This document shows, one piece after another, positions 8,043 through 16,465 of a DNA stretch of 64,000 nt. The stretch comes from Robiginitalea aestuariiviva (GTDB lineage Bacteria > Bacteroidota > Bacteroidia > Flavobacteriales > Flavobacteriaceae). The notes under the pieces are model-generated. The model made no database searches and had not been told where the DNA came from. It worked only from the letters and a program-made list of their open reading frames with translations. How positions within the stretch are numbered: the stretch's first letter is position 1; every line of letters starts with the position of its first letter. Made by a program: the position numbers and the translations under genes. The stretch covers positions 432,965 to 496,964 of the forward strand of contig NZ_JARPUQ010000001.1 in the NCBI RefSeq assembly GCF_029537735.1. Direction: 5' to 3'.

Positions 8043-10855
8043 TTTGCTTTTGCGGTTTTCCCCTGGGGCTGGGACTGGTTATCCTTGCTTTTGTCGAACA
8101 CATAGTCGATCACCTGCTGGTGGCGCATGCGCGAACGCACGGCGCTTCCCGCAGCCGGGGAGGCGTAGAATCTACGGGAAGCCACCCGGAACTTCCCGGC
8201 ATCCGGAAAGTGCATCATCATATGGCTCCAGGCCCCCATGTTTCGGGGCTCCTCCTGTGCCCATACCAGGTCGTCCGCATTTTCGTATTTGGCCATCATG
8301 GCCTGCATTTGTTCCACCGGCAGGGGGAACAGCTGTTCGACCCGCACCAGGGCCACATCTGTACGCTCCTGCTCTTCCCGGACCGCCAGCAGGTCGTAAT
8401 AGAATTTTCCGGTACAGAAGACCAGGGTTTTTACCTGGTCTACGCGGGCCTGGGCATCGTCAATCACCTCCTGGAACCGCCCGCTCACAAAATCCTCCAC
8501 CGGTGAAACGCAGCGGGGGTGGCGCAACAGGCTTTTAGGGGTAAAAACCACCAGGGGCTTGCGGTAGTTGACATGCATCTGGCGCCGCAGCAGGTGGAAC
8601 AGGTTGGCCGGCGTAGACACGTCCGCTACGAACATGTTGTCGCGCGCGCAGAGCTGCAGGTAGCGCTCCATCCGTGCGGAGGAATGCTCCGCCCCCTGCC
8701 CTTCGTACCCGTGGGGCAACAGCAACACCACCCCGTTTTGCAGTTTCCATTTGTCTTCGGCCGCAGAGATGTACTGGTCTATCATGATCTGGGCGCCATT
8801 GCTGAAGTCCCCGAACTGGGCCTCCCAGATGGTCAGGGTATTCGGGCTGGCCATGGCATACCCGTACTCAAAGCCGAGCACCCCGTATTCAGACAACAGG
8901 GAATTGTAGATCTGGAAGTCACCCTGCTGCTCCGCAACCTGGTTGAGCAGGAGTACCTCTTCTTCGCTTTCCTCCACCTTCATGACGGCATGGCGATGGG
9001 AGAAGGTACCCCGTTCCACATCCTGCCCGGACATACGTACATTGTACCCTTCGGCCAACAGGGATCCGTAGGCCAGGAGTTCCCCCATGGCCCAATCCAG
9101 GCTGTTGGTTTCAAAAAACATCTTCCGGCGGTCCGCTACCAGGCGCTCCACCTTCCGCAGGAATTTCTTGCCCTCCGGCAGCTGCGTGATCGCCCGGGCG
9201 ATCCCTTCCAGTTTATCCTGGGGATAGCCCGTCTGCACCGGCTCCATCATTTCCCATTCCCGCACGTGCTCAAACCCCTGCCATTCGTCTTCCATAAAGG
9301 GGGTAATACGCGTCTTCTCTTCTTTACGGCTGTCTTCCAGCTCTTCTTCCAGGCTGGCTTTGTAATCCGCTTCCAGAGATTGGACAAATGCCTCGTCGAT
9401 CACCCCTTCTGCAATCAGTTTTTCGGCATAGATATCCCTTGGGTTTTTATGCTTGGCAATGGCTTTGTAGAGCTTGGGCTGCGTAAAGCGCGGTTCATCC
9501 CCTTCGTTATGCCCGTACTTGCGGTACCCCAACAGGTCCAGGAACACGTCGCCTTTAAAACGCATGCGGTATTCCAGGGCAAACAGGGCAGCGTGTACCA
9601 CAGCCTCTACATCGTCGGCATTCACGTGCAGGACCGGGCTCAGGGTTACCTTGCCCACATCGGTACAGTAGGTGGAGGTACGCCCGTCCAGGTAATTGGT
9701 GGTAAACCCGATCTGGTTGTTAACCACCATGTGGATGGTCCCGGCGGTGCCATAGCCTTCCAGCCCGGCCATCTGCACCACTTCATAGACAAGGCCCTGC
9801 CCGGCAATGGCAGCGTCGCCGTGTACGACTATGGGCAATACCTTGCTGAAATCTTCCGGGTGGTGCTGGTCCTGCTTGGCCCGGGTAATCCCTTCGACAA
9901 CCGCCCCAACGGTTTCCAGGTGGGAGGGGTTGGGGGCGATGTACATCTGTATGGAATGCCCCAGGTCCGTTTTGCGCTCGGAGGTCCACCCCAGGTGGTA
10001 TTTTACGTCCCCGTCAAAGATCTCCTGCTCATAGTCCTTACCGTCGAATTCGCTGAAGATGTCCGTGGCCGGTTTCCCGAATACATTGGTAAGCACGTTC
10101 AGGCGGCCCCGGTGGGCCATCCCCATTACAAATTGTTTTACCCCGTGTTTGGCAGCGCGTTCCACGATGGCATCGAGAGCCGGAATCAGGGATTCGTTCC
10201 CCTCCAGCGAAAAGCGCTTCTGCCCAACATATTTGGTGTGCAGGAAGGCCTCGAAGGACACGGCCTCGCTGAGTTTGCGGAGGATATGCTTTTTCAGCCC
10301 CGGGCTAAAGTCCGGGTGATTGTCGTTTACGTTCAGCCAGTCCTGTATCCACTGGATGCGTTCCGGCTTTCGGATATACATGTATTCCACCCCAATGGCA
10401 TCGCAATAGATGCTGGTCAGGTGGTCAATAATGGTTCGAAGGGTACTGGGGCCGATGCCGATGACCTCCCCGGCCCGGAATTCCGTGTCCAAATCTTCTT
10501 CCTGCAGGCCGAAGTTGGCGATATCCAGATTGGGGGTATAGGTGCGCCGCTCCCGAACCGGGTTGGTCTTGGTAAACAAATGCCCCCGGCTGCGATAGCC
10601 GTCAATAAGGCGGACGACCTGAAATTCTTTCTGCATGGTCTGTGGCATAGACAGCTGGCTGCCGTCTGGTGCCGTAACCACCCCCTGGTCGGAATCGATC
10701 CCCAGGTCGCCCAGGGCGCTTTCCATCCCAAAGTCGAACCCCTGAAAGAAAGCCCTCCAACTGGGTTCCACCCGGTCCGGATGGGTGAGGTACAGATCGT
10801 ATAGGTCTGAAAAAAAAGCGGTGTGAGCCGCGTTTAAAAAGGAATACTTATCCAT
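8039..10855 (-). CDS. sucA: 2-oxoglutarate dehydrogenase E1 component
   Basis: Thiamine-diphosphate enzyme that decarboxylates 2-oxoglutarate and succinylates the lipoyl group of SucB. 938 residues, the usual length. Seen: the N-terminal E1 signature (SFLNAAHTAFFSDLYD then WRAFF), HRGRLNVL near residue 252, GDAAIAGQGLVYE near 348, the QIGFTTN ThDP/Mg region near 382, and the C-terminal transketolase-like half with LPHGYEGQGAEHSSAR near 715. ATG start; an exact -7 motif lies 38 bases upstream at 10893-10900. First gene of sucA-M23-sucB. Confidence 0.97.
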   Translation of the reverse strand: MDKYSFLNAAHTAFFSDLYDLYLTHPDRVEPSWRAFFQGFDFGMESALGDLGIDSDQGVVTAPDGSQLSMPQTMQKEFQVVRLIDGYRSRGHLFTKTNPVRERRTYTPNLDIANFGLQEEDLDTEFRAGEVIGIGPSTLRTIIDHLTSIYCDAIGVEYMYIRKPERIQWIQDWLNVNDNHPDFSPGLKKHILRKLSEAVSFEAFLHTKYVGQKRFSLEGNESLIPALDAIVERAAKHGVKQFVMGMAHRGRLNVLTNVFGKPATDIFSEFDGKDYEQEIFDGDVKYHLGWTSERKTDLGHSIQMYIAPNPSHLETVGAVVEGITRAKQDQHHPEDFSKVLPIVVHGDAAIAGQGLVYEVVQMAGLEGYGTAGTIHMVVNNQIGFTTNYLDGRTSTYCTDVGKVTLSPVLHVNADDVEAVVHAALFALEYRMRFKGDVFLDLLGYRKYGHNEGDEPRFTQPKLYKAIAKHKNPRDIYAEKLIAEGVIDEAFVQSLEADYKASLEEELEDSRKEEKTRITPFMEDEWQGFEHVREWEMMEPVQTGYPQDKLEGIARAITQLPEGKKFLRKVERLVADRRKMFFETNSLDWAMGELLAYGSLLAEGYNVRMSGQDVERGTFSHRHAVMKVEESEEEVLLLNQVAEQQGDFQIYNSLLSEYGVLGFEYGYAMASPNTLTIWEAQFGDFSNGAQIMIDQYISAAEDKWKLQNGVVLLLPHGYEGQGAEHSSARMERYLQLCARDNMFVADVSTPANLFHLLRRQMHVNYRKPLVVFTPKSLLRHPRCVSPVEDFVSGRFQEVIDDAQARVDQVKTLVFCTGKFYYDLLAVREEQERTDVALVRVEQLFPLPVEQMQAMMAKYENADDLVWAQEEPRNMGAWSHMMMHFPDAGKFRVASRRFYASPAAGSAVRSRMRHQQVIDYVFDKSKDNQSQPQGKTAKAK

Positions 10856-10892
10856 TAAAAATCCGAAATGTGCCTTTGACAGAATATTTCAC

Positions 10893-10900
10893 CAAAAATA
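10893..10900 (-). promoter_or_regulatory. Putative -7 box of sucA
   Basis: TATTTTTG on the minus strand, an exact TAnnTTTG match, 37 bases before the ATG. No TTG at the usual distance. Confidence 0.45.
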
Positions 10901-10969
10901 CAACATTTCAGGCGGATAGAAAGCGCCTCAAAACTTTAATTCTCAAGGGGGCGGGTCGCCCCTGGCCCT

Positions 10970-11323
10970 TTAATGCCTGCCTTGGCGATACTGCACCTTG
11001 ACCCATTCCCGCCTCAAAACCAGCTCTACCCCGGCCTCTGCCACCTCCACAGGGTCCGTCAGCGGAATTTGACGGAACACTCCTTCGGGAATATCCACGG
11101 CGTACATCAGGTTCATGTACTGGTCCGAATGCTCCATCAACAGGCGGTATAGCGTTTCCCGAAGCAAGGAAATCCACTGCTGAGGGCTAGCCGCATCAAG
11201 GTTGGGAAAAGGCACGCCAGCCCGATTAAAATCCTTTTGCAACTGGTCTCTCAGGGCTTCCAGGAGCCCTTCCCGCCCGGCCAGTTCAAGGGCGCCTTTG
11301 GCAGTAAGATCTTGGGCTGCCAC
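10970..11323 (-). CDS. Conserved hypothetical protein, 117 residues
   Basis: No family recognised. The GTG start at 11323 lies five bases after the stop of the amidohydrolase gene and there is no ATG near the N-terminus, so GTG is the likely start. The protein is soluble, helical in look and acidic, with no signal peptide, Cys or catalytic motif; WISLLRETLYRLLMEHSDQYM in the middle suggests amphipathic helices. Last gene of a possible operon running from the DegT aminotransferase gene. Confidence 0.6.
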   Translation of the reverse strand: MAAQDLTAKGALELAGREGLLEALRDQLQKDFNRAGVPFPNLDAASPQQWISLLRETLYRLLMEHSDQYMNLMYAVDIPEGVFRQIPLTDPVEVAEAGVELVLRREWVKVQYRQGRH

Positions 11324-11328
11324 CAGGA

Positions 11329-12606
11329 TTAGGGGAGGTACACCACCCCGTCTTTCATCACAAATTGCATCTGCATGAGCGTACCCACATCCTCCAGCGG
11401 GTTGCCGGAAACCGCAATAATATCTGCCAGGTATCCGGGCTTGAGCTGCCCCAGGCGGTCGCCCGCACCCAGCAGAGTGGCATTGGTGATGGTGGCCGCC
11501 CGGAGGGCTTCTGCTGCCGGCATTCCCGCCTCTACCATATAGCCAAATTCCTGTGCATTGGTACCGTGCTTAAACACCCCGGCATCCGTACCGAAAGCGA
11601 TGGGAACGCCTTTCCGGTACGCCTTTGAAAACGTATTCTGGATTTGGGGGCCAATCTCCCGGGCCTTCTGGGCCACTACTTCGGGAAAATACCCCGGCAC
11701 CTCTGCCAGGCGGGCGGCCTCCTTTCCGGCAGAAATGGTGGGCACCATATACACCCCGTGCTCTTTCATGAGGGCCATGGTTTGCTCGCTCATCAGCGTG
11801 CCGTGCTCGATGGTGTTGATCCCGCCCAGGATGGCGCGCTGCATGCCTTCGTCTCCGTGGGCATGGGCTGCGGCAAGCATGCCATAATCCCGGGCCGTTT
11901 GGGTGATCGCCCGGATTTCCTCAACGGTAAACTGGGGGTTTTGCCCGTTTTTAGCTACACTGAGCACCCCGCCTGTAGCGGTGATCTTGATTACATCGGA
12001 TCCTTCCTTGTACCGCTGGCGCACCGCCTGCCGGCCTTCCTCCGGAGAATTGACTACCCCTTCCTTAGGGCCGGGGTTGCCCATTTCGTCCAGGCGCCGG
12101 CCATTGGTCGGGTCTGCATGCCCACCGGTGGTGGCAATGGATTTCCCGGCGGTATAAATCCGCGGGCCAGGGGTCAGGCCGCGATCCACAGCCTTCCTTA
12201 AGGCAATATTTACGCCGGTACCGCCCAGGTCGCGAACCGTAGTAAATCCGGCCATCAGGGTGCGCTCTGCGTAAACGGCAGCCTCGTAGGCAATGTCTGC
12301 AGGGTTAGACGTAAACCGCTTGATGTAGGTCTGGGGGCTGGACTCGCTCTCAATATGCACATGCATGTCGATCAGGCCCGGGAGCACGGTAAAGCCCCGG
12401 AGGTCAATTCGGGTATCCGAGTCGCCTCCCTCCTGATACCCGTCCAGAATTTCCAGGATGCGGTTCCCTTCTACTACCAGGGTTTTTTCGGCCTGCAGCC
12501 GGCCCTTTTCCACATCCAGGATGTGGCCGCATTGCAGGTATTGTTTTTGTCCGTAACCCCAGGTGGCCAGCAGGGCAACAACCAGGGTGAATACTTTTGT
12601 TCTCAT
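11329..12606 (-). CDS. Exported amidohydrolase family protein (imidazolonepropionase-like)
   Basis: 425 residues with a signal peptide (1-20, ending WGYGQ). Metal-site motifs of the amidohydrolase superfamily are in order: GLIDMHVHIES near 77-87, the Lys in VIKITATGG near 208 that is carbamylated in relatives, HAHGDEGM near 246, IEHGTLM near 268, and AFGTDAGV near 342 with the last Asp. Relatives with this set of motifs include Xaa-Pro/Xaa-Arg dipeptidases; the substrate here is unknown. Despite the family name it is not HutI, which is encoded at 45 kb. It follows galE by 18 bases and is probably cotranscribed. Confidence 0.87.
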   Translation of the reverse strand: MRTKVFTLVVALLATWGYGQKQYLQCGHILDVEKGRLQAEKTLVVEGNRILEILDGYQEGGDSDTRIDLRGFTVLPGLIDMHVHIESESSPQTYIKRFTSNPADIAYEAAVYAERTLMAGFTTVRDLGGTGVNIALRKAVDRGLTPGPRIYTAGKSIATTGGHADPTNGRRLDEMGNPGPKEGVVNSPEEGRQAVRQRYKEGSDVIKITATGGVLSVAKNGQNPQFTVEEIRAITQTARDYGMLAAAHAHGDEGMQRAILGGINTIEHGTLMSEQTMALMKEHGVYMVPTISAGKEAARLAEVPGYFPEVVAQKAREIGPQIQNTFSKAYRKGVPIAFGTDAGVFKHGTNAQEFGYMVEAGMPAAEALRAATITNATLLGAGDRLGQLKPGYLADIIAVSGNPLEDVGTLMQMQFVMKDGVVYLP

Positions 12607-12624
12607 GGAAATTGGTTTCAGAAG

Positions 12625-13644
12625 TTATAAGCCGCGGATTTGTTGCTCCCAGGCCCAGGCGGTGCGCATGGCATCGTCCAGGGATGACTGGGCTTTCCAA
12701 CCCAGCACGGTATTGGCGCGGGTGGTATCGGCATAGGCCGTGGTAATGTCCCCGGCCCTTCGGCCGGTGATCTTATAGTTCAGGGGGGTGCCGGAAACGC
12801 GTTCAAAGCTCTGGATGGCTTCCAGGACGGAGCTGCCGGTTCCGGTGCCCACATTAAAGACCTCGTAATTCCCTGGATTCTTCCCTTCCAGCAAACGCTG
12901 CAGCGCCACCACGTGGGCGCGAGCCAGGTCCACCACATGGATGTAGTCCCGGATACAGGTCCCGTCCGGCGTGGGGTAATCATCGCCAAAAACGGATAAT
13001 TCCTTACGGATGCCCGCAGCCGTCTGGGTGATAAAGGGGACCAGGTTCTGGGGCACCCCCAGGGGCAGTTCCCCGATTTTGGCGCTGGGATGCGCCCCGA
13101 TAGGGTTGAAATACCGGAGGGAAATGGCCTGCAGGGCTGGGTGAACGTGGCAGGCATCCCTTATAATCTCCTCCCCGATTTGTTTGGTATTGCCATATGG
13201 GGACTCCGCCGGCTTCACCGGGGCGTCTTCCGTTATGGGCATTTCGTCCGCCTGCCCATATACCGTACAGGAGGAGCTGAAGATAAAATGCGCCTTGGGC
13301 AGGGCGGTGAGCTGTGCCAGCAGGTAAACCAGGGTGGTGATGTTGTTTTCGTAGTAGAGCAGGGGCTTCTCCACACTCTCCCCTACGGCCTTGGACGCAG
13401 CAAAGTGGATAACGCCGCCCAGGTCCGGGTGCTGGCTGAAAAAGTCCGCCACCCCGGCCTTGTCCCGCAGGTCCATCCGAACAAACTCCGGGCGTATCCC
13501 GGTAATGGCCACAATCCCGTCCAGGACGGCTTCCGAGGCATTGGAACAATTGTCTATGATTACGACATCAAAGCCGGCCTGCTGGAGCTCCACTACGGTG
13601 TGGGAACCAATAAATCCAAGGCCTCCGGTAACGAGTATCTTCAA
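12625..13644 (-). CDS. galE: UDP-glucose 4-epimerase
   Basis: Interconverts UDP-glucose and UDP-galactose for the Leloir pathway and for surface polysaccharides. 339 residues, typical. Seen: the NAD-binding GGLGFIGSHT loop at residues 7-16, a FSSSCTVYG strand near 122-130 with the catalytic Ser, and YGNTK near 150-154 with the catalytic Tyr and Lys. The start is a TTG codon: no ATG occurs in frame nearby and the family begins MKILVTGG. 44 bases downstream of the DegT gene, so likely the same transcript. Confidence 0.95.
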   Translation of the reverse strand: MKILVTGGLGFIGSHTVVELQQAGFDVVIIDNCSNASEAVLDGIVAITGIRPEFVRMDLRDKAGVADFFSQHPDLGGVIHFAASKAVGESVEKPLLYYENNITTLVYLLAQLTALPKAHFIFSSSCTVYGQADEMPITEDAPVKPAESPYGNTKQIGEEIIRDACHVHPALQAISLRYFNPIGAHPSAKIGELPLGVPQNLVPFITQTAAGIRKELSVFGDDYPTPDGTCIRDYIHVVDLARAHVVALQRLLEGKNPGNYEVFNVGTGTGSSVLEAIQSFERVSGTPLNYKITGRRAGDITTAYADTTRANTVLGWKAQSSLDDAMRTAWAWEQQIRGL

Positions 13645-13688
13645 AATGGATTTTTTTTAATCATCTATGTGCATACACCGCCCTGGTA

Positions 13689-14843
13689 TCACGAATCCAG
13701 GAAATCCAGGATGGTGCGCGTAATGTATTCGATTTGCTCCGCATCCAGCTCCGTATGCATGGGCAGGGAAATGACCTCCTCGCAAAGGGCATTGGTTACC
13801 GGGTAATGCGATTCCCGGAACCGGGGGTCCGTATAGGCCTTCTGCCGGTGCAGGGGCACGGGGTAATAAATGCCGAAGGGAATTCCAGCCGCGGCCAGTT
13901 TTTCGGCCAGGGCATCCCTTTTCCCGCCACCGACTTTCAGAGTGTACTGGTGAAATACATGGCAATCGCAGGCATCACAAATCCCCGGGCAGTCCCGGAC
14001 AGTAACGGGTACGGACAGCAGCGGGTGGCCTTCAAAGGCTTTATTGTATGCGCGTGCCGCTTCACGGCGCCGGTCGCAATACCGGTCCAGATGTGGGAGT
14101 TTGGCCCGCAGCACAGCAGCCTGCAGGGAATCCAGTCGGGAGTTCACCCCGATAACGTCGTGGTAGTACCGGCGGTACATCCCGTGGTTCACGATCCCGC
14201 GCAGCGTATGCGCCAGCTCGTCATTATCGGTAAAGATGGCGCCCCCATCCCCGTAAGCTCCCAGGTTTTTGGAGGGAAAAAAGGAAGTCGCCCCCACATG
14301 GCCCAGGGTGCCAGCCTTCTTGAGCGTCCCGTCCGAAAAGCGGTAATTGGCTCCAATGGCCTGGGCGTTGTCCTCTATGACAAAGAGGTTGTGCCGTTCG
14401 GCAATGTCTAGCAGGCGCTCCATATCCGCGCACTGCCCGAACAGGTGAACCGGAACAATAGCTTTGGTTTTGGGCGTAATGGCTTTTTCGACCTGGTCCG
14501 GGTCGATGTTGAAGGTAACCGGATCTACATCCACCAGTACCGGCGTAAGGCGCAACAGGCCTATCACTTCTACAGTAGCGGCAAAGGTGAAATCCGCAGT
14601 AATGACCTCGTCCCCGGGCTCCAGGCCCAGGCCCATCATCGCGATCTGCAGGGCATCTGTCCCGTTCGCACAGGGGATGACGTGCTTGACCCCCAGGTAG
14701 GCTTCCAGGTCCTGCTGAAAGGCCGCCACCTCCGGCCCGTTTATAAAGGATGCGTTTTCTAGGATGTTCTGGAATGCGGACTGGACCTCCTCCCGGATAT
14801 CCGCATACTGGCCAACCAGGTCGACCATTTGGATTTTTCGCAT
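13689..14843 (-). CDS. DegT/DnrJ/EryC1/StrS family sugar aminotransferase
   Basis: PLP-dependent aminotransferase of nucleotide-sugar keto groups, usually for LPS or capsule amino sugars. 384 residues from the ATG at 14843; the frame reaches a TTG at 14864, but -7 motifs occupy 14862-14877, which favours the ATG. Seen: INGPEVAAFQ near 33-42, CANGTDALQIA near 59-69, DFTFAATVEV near 83-92, IEDNAQAIGA near 152-161 with the cofactor-binding Asp, and SFFPSKNLGAYGDGGA near 182-197 with the PLP Lys. Neighbours galE and, divergently, waaA support a role in envelope sugars. Confidence 0.92.
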   Translation of the reverse strand: MRKIQMVDLVGQYADIREEVQSAFQNILENASFINGPEVAAFQQDLEAYLGVKHVIPCANGTDALQIAMMGLGLEPGDEVITADFTFAATVEVIGLLRLTPVLVDVDPVTFNIDPDQVEKAITPKTKAIVPVHLFGQCADMERLLDIAERHNLFVIEDNAQAIGANYRFSDGTLKKAGTLGHVGATSFFPSKNLGAYGDGGAIFTDNDELAHTLRGIVNHGMYRRYYHDVIGVNSRLDSLQAAVLRAKLPHLDRYCDRRREAARAYNKAFEGHPLLSVPVTVRDCPGICDACDCHVFHQYTLKVGGGKRDALAEKLAAAGIPFGIYYPVPLHRQKAYTDPRFRESHYPVTNALCEEVISLPMHTELDAEQIEYITRTILDFLDS

Positions 14844-14861
14844 AACGGGCAGTTTCTTAAG

Positions 14862-14877
14862 CAAACATACAAAAATA
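14862..14877 (-). promoter_or_regulatory. Two overlapping candidate -7 boxes of the DegT gene
   Basis: On the minus strand TATTTTTG (14870-14877) and TATGTTTG (14862-14869) are both exact TAnnTTTG matches, 19-34 bases before the ATG at 14843. Confidence 0.5.
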
Positions 14878-14911
14878 CGGAGGGTAGTTCAACGGGTTTC
14901 CCAAAGAAACG

Positions 14912-14919
14912 TAATTTAG
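14912..14919 (+). promoter_or_regulatory. Putative -7 box of waaA
   Basis: TAATTTAG, one mismatch to TAnnTTTG, 17 bases before the GTG start at 14937; it supports that start over the longer frame. Confidence 0.4.
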
Positions 14920-14936
14920 CCAAAAACCCGGCAGCG

Positions 14937-16175
14937 GTGTATTTTATCTACGATCTGGCCGTTCACCTGAGCGCCCTGGGGCTGAAGATCCTGGCGCTGT
15001 TCCGGCCCAAAATCCAACGTTTTGTAACCGGCCGCAAAGACCTGTGGGCCGCCCTGGATGCCTTTCTGGAACCGGGCCGCCCGCGCATCTGGATGCACAC
15101 GGCTTCCCTGGGCGAATTCGAACAGGGCCTGCCGGTTTTAGAGCAGTTGGGGGAAACCTTCCCGGAACACCAGCTTTTGGTAACCTTTTTCTCCCCTTCC
15201 GGCTATGAGGTTAAGAAAGGCCGCCTTCCCGGTGTCGGGGTCTTTTACCTGCCGCTGGATACCCGCTGCAATGCCCGTCGGTTTGTGCAGGCCGTTTCTC
15301 CGGAAATCGCCCTGTTTGTGAAATACGAGGTATGGCCCAATTTTTTCCGGGCCCTGGAAAAAAACGGAACGCCCATCCTGATGTTCTCTGCCCTGTTCCG
15401 CCCCGGGCAGGCCTACTTCCAACCGTATGGCGGGTTCCTGCGCCGAACCCTTAAAAAAGCTACCCGTATCTACGTACAGGACCCGGCCTCCCTGGCACTG
15501 CTGGAAGGCATTGACTATGGAAACGGCGCCCTGGCCGGGGATACCCGTCTGGATCGCGTGGCCGCTATTGCTGCAGCCGGGGAACCCCTGGAATTCATGG
15601 AACGCTTTAAGGGCCAGCGCACCTGCCTGGTGGCTGGCAGCACCTGGCCGGAAGACGAAGCTGCCATTGTGCCCTTCCTTCGGGAAAATCTGCCCAAGGA
15701 GGTTTGTGTGGTTATCGCGCCCCACCAGGTGGACGAGGCCTCCGTAACCGCACTGTGCAACCGCCTGGGACCGGGCACCCTGCGCTATTCGCAATTCCGG
15801 GAAGCCGAAGCCGACCGGGCCACCTTCCTGGTGGCCGACACCATTGGCCTGCTTACCCGCATTTACCGGTATGCAGACCTGGCCTATGTGGGTGGCGGGT
15901 TCCGGACCGGGCTGCACAACACCCTGGAGCCTGCCGTTTTTGGCATCCCGGTCATGATCGGCCCTCATTACGATCGCTTCCGGGAGGCCCGCGACCTGGT
16001 TGCCGCCGGTGGCATCCTCTCCGTTAACGGCCCTGCGGCCTTTGCCAAACAGGCTTCCCGACTCCTGGCCGACCCGGACACCAGAGAACGCATCGGGCAA
16101 ATCAACACTTCCTACGTAGAGAAAAACCGGGGAGCCAGCGTCCAGATCCTCAATGGGATCCGTAAATTATTATAA
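14937..16175 (+). CDS. waaA: 3-deoxy-D-manno-octulosonic acid (Kdo) transferase
   Basis: Transfers Kdo from CMP-Kdo to lipid A precursor at the inner membrane. 412 residues from the GTG at 14937, which gives the family N-terminus (YFIYDLAVHLSALGLKI, a membrane-anchoring helix). The longer frame from 14829 overlaps the divergent promoter. Seen: the GT-B N-domain with HTASLGEFEQG near 52-62, LFVKYEVWPNFF near 125-136, and the C-domain with VAGSTWPEDE near 232-241, YVGGGFRTGLHNTLEPA near 318-334 and PVMIGPHYDRF near 339-349. Length and motifs are normal. Confidence 0.94.
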   Translation: MYFIYDLAVHLSALGLKILALFRPKIQRFVTGRKDLWAALDAFLEPGRPRIWMHTASLGEFEQGLPVLEQLGETFPEHQLLVTFFSPSGYEVKKGRLPGVGVFYLPLDTRCNARRFVQAVSPEIALFVKYEVWPNFFRALEKNGTPILMFSALFRPGQAYFQPYGGFLRRTLKKATRIYVQDPASLALLEGIDYGNGALAGDTRLDRVAAIAAAGEPLEFMERFKGQRTCLVAGSTWPEDEAAIVPFLRENLPKEVCVVIAPHQVDEASVTALCNRLGPGTLRYSQFREAEADRATFLVADTIGLLTRIYRYADLAYVGGGFRTGLHNTLEPAVFGIPVMIGPHYDRFREARDLVAAGGILSVNGPAAFAKQASRLLADPDTRERIGQINTSYVEKNRGASVQILNGIRKLL

Positions 16176-16187
16176 ACCCTCCCCTAC

Positions 16188-16397
16188 ATGCCCCGCTTTT
16201 GGATTGGTATCTGCCTGTTCCTGGCCATTGGCATTGCCGCCGGTTGCCAAAACCCTGCCCAAAAAAGGCCCGTAAACGGGCGTTCTGCCCCGGTTACCCC
16301 GGACACGGCAGGGTTGCGCACCCCCGGTAAAAAGCCTCCCGCCAGGCGCAATGCGGACACCCTGAAACCGGTCATGGCGTTGGAAACCCAGGGCTAA
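16188..16397 (+). CDS. Small predicted lipoprotein, 69 residues
   Basis: ATG start 12 bases after the waaA stop, so probably cotranscribed. Residues 1-19 are a lipoprotein signal ending IAAGC; the mature part is about 50 residues, basic and rich in Pro, Arg and Lys, with no Trp and little hydrophobic content, hence probably disordered. No family recognised. Bases and codons look like the neighbours. The good signal peptide makes a real gene more likely than chance. Confidence 0.6.
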   Translation: MPRFWIGICLFLAIGIAAGCQNPAQKRPVNGRSAPVTPDTAGLRTPGKKPPARRNADTLKPVMALETQG

Positions 16398-16430
16398 CGC
16401 CACGGCATGGGTATGGCTCCCTTTTTTTCT

Positions 16431-16438
16431 TAAGTTTA
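16431..16438 (+). promoter_or_regulatory. Putative -7 box of the MFS sugar porter
   Basis: TAAGTTTA, one mismatch to TAnnTTTG, 27 bases before the ATG at 16466 in the gap after the small lipoprotein gene. Confidence 0.4.
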
Positions 16439-16465
16439 CCGGAACGGACCAAACCAAACACGCCC

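Noticed and set aside
14829-14936. 36-residue N-terminal extension of WaaA
   Set aside because: Overlaps the divergent promoter with the DegT gene and is not family-like; GTG at 14937 fits the Kdo transferase start.
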